64,000 bases of DNA from Stenotrophomonas maltophilia D457 (GTDB lineage Bacteria > Pseudomonadota > Gammaproteobacteria > Xanthomonadales > Xanthomonadaceae): positions 4,249,001-4,313,000 of the forward strand of contig NC_017671.1 of the NCBI RefSeq assembly GCF_000284595.1. Reading direction: 5' to 3'. The notes beneath the pieces are model-generated. The model searched no databases. It was not told the DNA's origin and saw nothing but the letters and a program-made list of their open reading frames with translations. Numbering within the stretch: the first letter of the stretch is position 1; each line of letters starts with the position of its first letter. Shown in pieces: positions 58,296 through 64,000 of this stretch. Made by a program: the position numbers and the translations under genes.

Positions 58296-58305
58296 GCGCG
58301 CGCGG

Positions 58306-58381
58306 GTAGTGCCGGCCGCTCGCCGGCAACCCCATGAACGATGGCAGGATGTCGCAGTTGCCGGCCAGCGGCCGGCACTAC
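58306..58381. repeat. SMAG/REP dimer
   Basis: GTAGTGCCGGCCGCTCGCCG and inverted TTGCCGGCCAGCGGCCGGCA followed by CTAC, between the convergent fis and the ynb-like operon. Confidence 0.9.
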
Positions 58382-58383
58382 CG

Positions 58384-58406
58384 GTAGATCCACGCCATGC
58401 GTGGAT
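58384..58406. repeat. GTAGATCCACGC palindrome
   Basis: GTAGATCCACGCC ATG CGTGGAT, directly after the SMAG dimer, the same type as at 4155 and 18536. Confidence 0.78.
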
Positions 58407-58421
58407 GCAGCCCCGGCGGGA

Positions 58422-59417
58422 TCACCCGCCGCCGCCCGCCTTCCAGTAGTACCGCACCACATGGAAGAACACCGGCGCGGCGAAGCACACCGAATCGAGC
58501 CGGTCGAGCATGCCGCCATGGCCCTCGATCATGTGGCCCCAGTCCTTGATCCCACGGTCGCGCTTGATCGCCGACATCACCAGGCCGCCCCAGAATCCCA
58601 TCAGGTTGATCAGCAGCGACAGGCCGAACGCCTGCAGCGGCGTGAACGGGGTGATCCACCACAGCGCCGCCCCAAGCGCGCTGGCGCTCAGCACGCCACC
58701 CACGAAGCCCTCCACCGTCTTCGACGGCGACAGCTTCGGCGCGATCAGGTGCCGGCCCAGCAGCTTGCCCCAGATGTACTGCAACACGTCCGAGGATTGC
58801 ACCACGATCACCAGGAAGGCGAACAGCAGCACGTTGCGCGAGGGGTCGTGACCGGGCACGTGCAGGTTCAGCAGCAGCGGCACGTGCGAGATGCAGAACA
58901 CGCAGATCATCAACCCCCACTGCACCTTCGCGGTGCGCTCCAGGTAGTGCGTGGTATCGCCACCGATGGTCGACAGGATCGGCAGGAACAGGAACGCATA
59001 GACCGGGATCAGCAGCGTGTACATGCCGTACCAGTCGATCCACACCAGGTAGTACTGCCACGGCAGCACGATGTAGAACGCAGCCAGCAGCGCGTAGTAG
59101 TCGCCTGAACGGGTCGGCGCCAGGGTGATGAACTCGCGCAGCGCGAACAACGAAATGATCGCGAACAGCACGATCACCCCGGCGCGGCCGAAGAACAGCG
59201 CCAGCCCGACCACGATCGCCATCACCCACCATGCACGGATACGCGACACCAGGTTGGCGATCACCGCGCTGGGCTGACCGCGCTGGCGCCAGCGCAGGGT
59301 CTCGGCCACCAGCGTGGCCAGCACCAGCACCGCGCCGACGCCGGCAAACAGCAGGCCGGTCTGCTGGCCGACACTCTGCGTTGCCAGATCGCCAGATACA
59401 TCCAGCACGAAACTCAT
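58422..59417 (-). CDS. ynbB: Phosphatidate cytidylyltransferase-like (CdsA/YnbB family)
   Basis: 331 aa; eight or more TM helices. CDP-diacylglycerol synthase signature: LSPSKTVEGFVGGVL and KRDRGIKDWGHMIEGHGGML, DRLDS. Last gene of the operon; start ATG overlaps the plsC-like gene by 4 nt. As it is not next to the housekeeping dxr-rseP-bamA region, and stands in a YnbABCD-like cluster, it is probably the second, specialised CDP-DAG synthase (inference). Confidence 0.9.
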   Translation of the reverse strand: MSFVLDVSGDLATQSVGQQTGLLFAGVGAVLVLATLVAETLRWRQRGQPSAVIANLVSRIRAWWVMAIVVGLALFFGRAGVIVLFAIISLFALREFITLAPTRSGDYYALLAAFYIVLPWQYYLVWIDWYGMYTLLIPVYAFLFLPILSTIGGDTTHYLERTAKVQWGLMICVFCISHVPLLLNLHVPGHDPSRNVLLFAFLVIVVQSSDVLQYIWGKLLGRHLIAPKLSPSKTVEGFVGGVLSASALGAALWWITPFTPLQAFGLSLLINLMGFWGGLVMSAIKRDRGIKDWGHMIEGHGGMLDRLDSVCFAAPVFFHVVRYYWKAGGGG

Positions 59418-60043
59418 GCACGACCTCCATTCGGCGCCAGGTCCAGCAGCGCCTGCCGGCTGCGGGCCAGGAATGCGGCCTTGTCCTCGTCGGCCTGCAG
59501 CCGCAGCGGCGTGCCGAAGGTGGCCGTGCACAGCAGCGGCAACGGCAGGAACCGCCCCTTCGGCATCACCCGCTTCAGGTTGTCGATCCATACCGGCACG
59601 AACTCCAGCTCCGGCCGTTGCCGCGCCAGGTGGTAGATGCCGCTCTTGAACGGCAACAGCGGTTCATCGCCGATATTGCGCGTGCCTTCCGGGAACAGGA
59701 TCAGCGAGCAGTCTTCGTCCACCGCATCGCGCAGTACCTGCAACGGGTCCTGCTGGCGATGGCCGGCCTCGCGCTCGACCAGAACACCGTTGAACACCGC
59801 ATCGATCAGGTAGCGACGCAGGCCATCACGCTGCCAGTACTCGGCCGCGGCCACCGGGCGCACCTGGCGCCGCAGTGCCGGTGGCATCGATGACCAGATC
59901 AGCACGAAGTCACCATGGCTGGCGTGGTTGCCGTAGTACACGCGGCGCTCGCTGGACGGCGCGCAACCGATCCACAGCGCGCGTGCGCCGGTCACCACAT
60001 GGATCGCGCCACTGCAGGCGCGGGCAATCAGTTCGGCAAACAT
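59414..60043 (-). CDS. 1-acyl-sn-glycerol-3-phosphate acyltransferase (PlsC-like)
   Basis: 209 aa. Motif I HX4D is seen in YYGNHASHGDFVL, motif III in LILFPEGTRN, and motif IV-like in VPVWIDNL. It transfers an acyl chain to a lysophosphatidic acid-like acceptor. Unlike E. coli YnbABCD, where no acyltransferase gene is known in the set, it is part of this operon, between a small membrane protein and the CdsA-like gene. Confidence 0.92.
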   Translation of the reverse strand: MFAELIARACSGAIHVVTGARALWIGCAPSSERRVYYGNHASHGDFVLIWSSMPPALRRQVRPVAAAEYWQRDGLRRYLIDAVFNGVLVEREAGHRQQDPLQVLRDAVDEDCSLILFPEGTRNIGDEPLLPFKSGIYHLARQRPELEFVPVWIDNLKRVMPKGRFLPLPLLCTATFGTPLRLQADEDKAAFLARSRQALLDLAPNGGRA

Positions 60044-60056
60044 CGGTCACTCCCAT

Positions 60057-60494
60057 TCACGTCTGCGGCCACACCACGGCCAGCACCAGCAGTGCGAACT
60101 GCACTGCGGTCAGCAGGTACTGGCGCAGCAGCAGGCGGCGCATGCCGGACCAGCGCGCATCCCAGCCACGCAGTGGCGCATCGGGCGACGCGCGGCGCAG
60201 GCCACTGTCGTGCAGCAGCTGATCGATGCGGCGTGCGGCGGCTTCGCCCTCCAGTCCTTCATCGCGCAGCAGCTGCAGCAGGCTGGCATCCAGCCCCACC
60301 CGCCACGCGTGGTAGGCCTGTGCGATGCCCGCGGCAACACTGAGCAGCAACAGGCCGGCAGCGATCATCGCCAGCCCCGGCTCGGTGCCGAGCAGCAGCA
60401 GTGCCACCAGCAACATGCCCAGCGACAGCAGCGCCGGCCAACGCCCCTGGCGCAGCAGCAGGTGCATGGTCACCAGATCGGGAACCGTGCTCAT
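60057..60494 (-). CDS. Small membrane protein of the ynb-like operon
   Basis: 145 aa from ATG giving MSTVPDLVTMHLLLRQGRWP. Two hydrophobic hairpin segments near 20-60 (LLSLGMLLVALLLLG; MIAAGLLLLSVAAGIA) and one at the C-terminus (YLLTAVQFALLVLAVVW), with a charged middle (RRIDQLLHDSGLRRAS). Not recognised. Its ATG overlaps the PAP2/phosphatase stop by 4 nt, so translation is coupled. Confidence 0.75.
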   Translation of the reverse strand: MSTVPDLVTMHLLLRQGRWPALLSLGMLLVALLLLGTEPGLAMIAAGLLLLSVAAGIAQAYHAWRVGLDASLLQLLRDEGLEGEAAARRIDQLLHDSGLRRASPDAPLRGWDARWSGMRRLLLRQYLLTAVQFALLVLAVVWPQT

Positions 60495-61819
60495 GCGCGC
60501 GCTCCTGCCGCAGCAGTGATGGCATGCAGATGCGCCGCGTGCAGCACGATGCCGGGGCGTGCAGCCCGCACGATCGCCACTGCCGCGTTCGCATCGGCGG
60601 CACGACCACTGCGCAGCAGCCAGGTGGCGACGCTGGCGGCGCTGCGCGAATAGCCCAGCGCGCAGCACGCCAGCAGCGGCCCCTGCACGCGCAGACGCTC
60701 GATGGCATCGGCCGCCTCGCGCAGCTGTTCCGGCGTGGGCACCACCAGGTCCAGCATCGGCACGCTGGCATACGCCGCGCCCGGCGCGCGGCAGGACAGT
60801 TCAGCACAGGTATCGACCACGCCGACCAGCGGTGTTGGCAACGCAGCACAGGGAATGCGTCCCAGCCACACGTCATCCATCACCGGCACCGGATGCGGCG
60901 CACGCCGCGTCCACAGCCGCGAATTGACCCAGGCTGCGCCCAGGTACGGCGCCAGCAGCCAGCGTGCCGCCATGGTCAGGCGACCATCGGCGCGCTTCTG
61001 GAACACCGCGGTACCCAGCCCGGCATAGGCCAGCGCCACCAGCAGCAGCGACACCACCGGCCACAGCAGCCACAACGCGGCGCCACGCAGAAGCACCACC
61101 GGCACCAGCAGCACAGCGGCCCCCAGCAGGTACACCCCTGCCAGGCGCCAGCGCTTGGCATCACGTGCCGTGCGCCATGCACGCAGCGGTGGCGTGCCCT
61201 GCTCCGGCCACAGCCACACGCACAACCAGCCGGCCAGCAGGCCGGTCGGGATATCGATGAAGTGATGCTGGAACGTGGTCAGCACCGAGACGCCGATCAA
61301 CAGCGCCCACGCGTGCAGCACCCAGCGCCACACGCCGTGCAGGTACTGTGCGAACTTCACCCACAGCACGATCAGCAACACGATGTGCAGCGACGGTGCC
61401 TGGTTGAACGGCTTGTCGAAGCCCAGCAGCACATCGAACAGCCAGCCGAACACACCGCCGATCTGCGGACGCTCGAAGCTGAAGCGCAGCGGCCACAGCA
61501 GGAAGCAGCTCACGGCGATCAGCTGTGCGCTGAACAGCCGCAATGCGTGCCGGTCCAGCTCCAGCCGTTGCCGGCACAGGAAGAACGAGACCGCGTAGAA
61601 CAGGTCGATCGACCAGTACGGCACGATCGTCCATGGCACGAACGGGATGCGGGTCTCCCAGCCGAACGCCATCACCGGCAGGGTAGCGTGGCGGCCGGCC
61701 ATCCAGTTGGCGAAGCCATAACTGGCGAAGAAGAACGGACCCAGCAGGGCCAGCCACAACAGGGCGCGCCGCCAGGGGCGCCCCTCTGCGGCCAGTGGGG
61801 ATGCGGCGAGCGTCGCCAT
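60491..61819 (-). CDS. ynbD: PAP2 - dual-specificity phosphatase fusion (YnbD-like)
   Basis: 442 aa, close to E. coli YnbD (about 430). The N-terminal membrane part (about 1-230) has TM helices and PAP2-type residues KPFNQAPSLH and FQHHFIDIPTG. The C-terminal part is a cytoplasmic-type dual-specificity phosphatase with P-loop CALGYSR (preceded by Cys where most have His: LLACCALGYSRSAASV). Likely removes phosphate from a phospholipid head group or from a lipid phosphate. Confidence 0.92.
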   Translation of the reverse strand: MATLAASPLAAEGRPWRRALLWLALLGPFFFASYGFANWMAGRHATLPVMAFGWETRIPFVPWTIVPYWSIDLFYAVSFFLCRQRLELDRHALRLFSAQLIAVSCFLLWPLRFSFERPQIGGVFGWLFDVLLGFDKPFNQAPSLHIVLLIVLWVKFAQYLHGVWRWVLHAWALLIGVSVLTTFQHHFIDIPTGLLAGWLCVWLWPEQGTPPLRAWRTARDAKRWRLAGVYLLGAAVLLVPVVLLRGAALWLLWPVVSLLLVALAYAGLGTAVFQKRADGRLTMAARWLLAPYLGAAWVNSRLWTRRAPHPVPVMDDVWLGRIPCAALPTPLVGVVDTCAELSCRAPGAAYASVPMLDLVVPTPEQLREAADAIERLRVQGPLLACCALGYSRSAASVATWLLRSGRAADANAAVAIVRAARPGIVLHAAHLHAITAAAGARA

Positions 61820-63570
61820 CACGCGGTCCGGCGCGCCAGCGATACGGTGAAGATGCCGAAGTCGTCGATACGCTGCGCCACCTTTTCGAACCCGGCCAGG
61901 CGCACCAGCTCGTCCATCTCCTGCTGGGTACGGCGGCGCATCACCCACGCCGCGCCACCGCGGTGGCTGGTCAAGGCACGGGCAATGAATTCCAGCTGCG
62001 GGTGCCAGGGCTGGCCGGTATAGGCCAGGTAGCCACCCACTGGCACCGCTGCGGCAATGCCCTGCAGCGAGCGCAGCACGGCGTCGTTGTCGGGGAACAG
62101 TTCGTACAGGCCCGAGACTACCGCCAGCGTCGGCGCTGGATCGACCTTGGCCAGCTGTGCCGGGTCGAACGCATCACCCTGCTCGAAGCGCGCGATGTCG
62201 GCCGCGCCCAGGCGCTGGATCAACGCCTGGCCCTGGGGCACGTTCAGATCGCTGAAGTCGCGCAGCACGATGCGGTCGGCGCGCTGCTCGCCCTGGCCCA
62301 GTGCTTCCAGCACATAGCGGCCATGGCCGGCGGCCACGTCCAGCACCCGCACCGGCGTGCCCTGCCCGCGCAGGCGCTGTGCGGCGTCGCGCAGCAGTTC
62401 CTGCAGGTGCTGGCCACGCACGCGGATGCCACGCCAGCCGATCGCATCCAGGTAGTTGCGGTCGACCATCCGCCCCAATGGGCCCTTGCCGCGCGCCTCA
62501 TTCCGGTAGATGTAGTCCAGCGTGCTACCGGAATCGAAACCGGTCTGCAGGCCCAGCGCGATGCCTTCGGACAGCGTGCCGCCGAAGCGCAGGCCGCCAC
62601 GTACCACGCGCCAGCGCAGGTCGGCCAGGCTGTTGCGTTCCGGTGGCCAGGCCAGGATCTCCGACTCTTCGAAGGTCGGCCCATGGCGGTGCGCGTCGCG
62701 CCGTGACAGCTCGCGCAGCGGTTCGGCGAAACGCGCCTGGATGAAGCTGCGGATGCGCGCCAGTGCCGGTGCCCGATCGCGCTCGCCCAGCGTGTCGTGG
62801 AAGAAGCCCGGCAGGTGCACCCGCTCCTTGATCGGGCTGGACAGGCGCTCATAGAAGCGATCCTGCGGGCCACGGTGCACCACGAAATCCGAGCCGGACA
62901 CCAGCAGCTGCACCGGCACGCTGATCGCCTGCGCATCGGCCACGATGCGGTCGGCCGCTTCGTACAGGCCCAGCAGCACGCGCACCGAGATCGGCCGGGT
63001 GATCAGCGGATCGGTACGGTAGCTTTCCACCCGCGCCGGGTCATGGGTCAGCCACTGCGGCTTGACGTAGCTGTTGACGAAGAAGTTGCCGCGCAGCTTC
63101 TGCATCAAGGCCAGGCCCGGCCGCGCGAACGGCACGTACAGCTTCACCTTGAACGCCGGTGAAGCCATCACCAGCGCACGCAGGCGTGGCGCGTAATCGT
63201 GCACCCAGGTCGCGGCGACCACCGCCCCTACGCTCTGCGCGATCACCACGATGTCTTCCACCGCAATGCCGTGCTCGGCGCCGATGTGGGCGATGAAGCT
63301 GTCCAGGTCGCGCACCAGCGCCGGGAAGCCCGGTGCATCGCCACGCGCACCCGGCGAACGGCCATTGCCGCGCGCATCCCAGGCGAAGAAGGCGGTGTCG
63401 GGCAGGTCCAGCTCATCGACCAGGTGGGTGACGCGCCCGGAGTGCTCGTGGCCGCGGTGCAGCAGCACGATGGCCTGGGTGGCCGGGGTTGCGGTGGTGC
63501 CCGCCCAGTACCGGTAGAACAGCGGTACCTGGTCGAAGCTGTGGAATTCCCGTTCCTGCGCCTGACGCAT
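61819..63570 (-). CDS. ynbC: Alpha/beta hydrolase - SAM methyltransferase fusion (YnbC-like)
   Basis: 583 aa, matching the E. coli YnbC length (585 as I recall). The N-terminal part is an alpha/beta hydrolase with oxyanion and nucleophile-elbow region VVIAQSVGAVVAATW and HDTLGERDRA as the likely His region. The C-terminal part is a class I methyltransferase with motif I VLDVAAGHGRYVLEAL. Its TGA overlaps the ATG of the YnbD-like gene by one base. AGGAG is well placed before its ATG. Function unexplored; likely lipid head-group methylation or hydrolysis. Confidence 0.92.
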   Translation of the reverse strand: MRQAQEREFHSFDQVPLFYRYWAGTTATPATQAIVLLHRGHEHSGRVTHLVDELDLPDTAFFAWDARGNGRSPGARGDAPGFPALVRDLDSFIAHIGAEHGIAVEDIVVIAQSVGAVVAATWVHDYAPRLRALVMASPAFKVKLYVPFARPGLALMQKLRGNFFVNSYVKPQWLTHDPARVESYRTDPLITRPISVRVLLGLYEAADRIVADAQAISVPVQLLVSGSDFVVHRGPQDRFYERLSSPIKERVHLPGFFHDTLGERDRAPALARIRSFIQARFAEPLRELSRRDAHRHGPTFEESEILAWPPERNSLADLRWRVVRGGLRFGGTLSEGIALGLQTGFDSGSTLDYIYRNEARGKGPLGRMVDRNYLDAIGWRGIRVRGQHLQELLRDAAQRLRGQGTPVRVLDVAAGHGRYVLEALGQGEQRADRIVLRDFSDLNVPQGQALIQRLGAADIARFEQGDAFDPAQLAKVDPAPTLAVVSGLYELFPDNDAVLRSLQGIAAAVPVGGYLAYTGQPWHPQLEFIARALTSHRGGAAWVMRRRTQQEMDELVRLAGFEKVAQRIDDFGIFTVSLARRTA

Positions 63571-63604
63571 GCAATCTCCTGATTGTCTTTTTGTATCTGC
63601 TTGA

Positions 63605-64000
63605 TTAATTCGACGAAACCGCCGTTTCCCGCAGTCCGCGACGGACGCGGTTGATCATGGTTAGCATGCACAGCACCGCCATGGCCGCAGCCACGCCAGT
63701 GACCGTCATCGCGCCAACCCACTCAGACGCCAGCAGCAGACCCAGCACGCCGACGACGAAGGCGCGGTCACTCTTGCCCATCGGGCCGTCATAGCGGCGG
63801 CTGGCACCGACCATCAGCCCCAGCACCCCGGCGTACTCGCTCAGCGCCGCCGTCCAGGCCAGCAGCCACAGCACTTCCGGGCGCACGCCCGGCACGCTGA
63901 GCAGGCTCAGGTACAGCGCCGCGTCGGCGATCACATCGCACAGCTCGTTCAGATAGGCGCCCAGCCGCGACTGCTGGCCGAACTCGCGGGCCAACATGCC
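63605..64000 (-). CDS. ynbA: CDP-alcohol phosphatidyltransferase (YnbA-like), 5' end outside window
   Basis: The reading frame runs to the right edge (Gly-Met at the edge), so the gene starts beyond it; 131 codons are visible. ARxFGQQSRLGAYLNELCDVIAD corresponds to the second half of the D-G-x2-A-R-x8-G-x3-D-x3-D motif, with N in place of the first D after Gly; the visible AR and GMLAR at the edge fit the DGxxAR half. About four TM helices. It attaches an alcohol head group to CDP-diacylglycerol. First gene of the ynb-like operon as far as seen, 34 nt upstream of the ynbC-like gene. Confidence 0.88.
   Translation of the reverse strand, partial: GMLAREFGQQSRLGAYLNELCDVIADAALYLSLLSVPGVRPEVLWLLAWTAALSEYAGVLGLMVGASRRYDGPMGKSDRAFVVGVLGLLLASEWVGAMTVTGVAAAMAVLCMLTMINRVRRGLRETAVSSN

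Noticed and set aside
58378..59430. 350-aa minus-strand ORF in another frame of the cdsA-like gene
   Set aside because: It lacks the CdsA signature that is clear in the frame ending at 58422, and its composition is Arg/Ala-rich.

Overview
This 64 kb window is chromosomal DNA from a high-GC gammaproteobacterium of the Xanthomonadaceae, almost certainly Stenotrophomonas (S. maltophilia complex). The grounds are the protein repertoire, the conserved blocks aroQ-accB-accC-prmA-fis and groES-groEL, and above all the many short palindromes with outward GTAG/CTAC ends (for example GTAGTGCCGGCCGCTGGCCGGCA) that match the SMAG/REP family of S. maltophilia. I see no prophage, insertion sequence, tRNA, rRNA or CRISPR. 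The window reads as core genome whose gaps are filled by palindromic repeats.

Layout. 0-7.6 kb: a pilin-like protein cut by the window edge, a GYF-RDD membrane protein, topA, tsaC, two secreted DUF4124-like proteins, an SDR and a small lipoprotein. 7.6-18.5 kb: sppA, a MATE pump, a DUF3106 gene overlapped by a sigma-like membrane protein, priA (behind a spacer with two inverted perfect DnaA boxes), a GST, a NYN-LOTUS protein and ndh. 18.5-28.8 kb: small genes including one frameshifted gene; a tandem glycine riboswitch before a TRIC-family channel; a DAHP synthase behind what looks like a transcription attenuator with an aromatic-rich leader peptide; a MarR/AlkC-like pair; an OmpR-type two-component system divergent from a secreted retropepsin-like protein; and a serine hydrolase. 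28.8-37.1 kb: a DUF6445 oxygenase-like gene, groES-groEL (sigma-32 promoter plus CIRCE), a secreted endonuclease I, and cutA-dsbD-tlpA for periplasmic thiol redox. 37.1-37.7 kb: a dense palindrome cluster. 37.7-51.5 kb: a PepSY-flavodoxin reductase behind a Fur-like site, a chemoreceptor, arylamine N-acetyltransferase, VOC, solute-binding and LysR genes, a 47-aa ORF, a PBP5/6-type peptidase, a TetR/quinone oxidoreductase pair, a PEP mutase family gene and a Tat-like DOPA-dioxygenase family gene. 51.7-58.3 kb: aroQ, an LprI-like gene, accB, accC, two membrane-associated hypotheticals, prmA, a DUF3426 gene and fis. 58.4-64.0 kb: a six-gene minus-strand operon with the four components of E. coli YnbABCD plus a PlsC acyltransferase and a small membrane protein.

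How the parts work together. Several genes carry readable control logic: translation-coupled attenuation by Phe/Tyr/Trp before DAHP synthase, glycine sensing before the TRIC channel, double heat-shock control of groESL, and palindromic operators at the marR, tetR and aroQ-acc promoters. By my hand count 11 of about 60 genes end in TAG, and 8 or 9 of those TAG codons are the terminal GTAG/CTAC of a palindromic repeat, so the repeats supply stop codons. The gap between the convergent genes ending at 43917 and 43983 is a single repeat dimer that ends both.

All assignments come from reading the translated sequence and recalled family motifs; no search was run.
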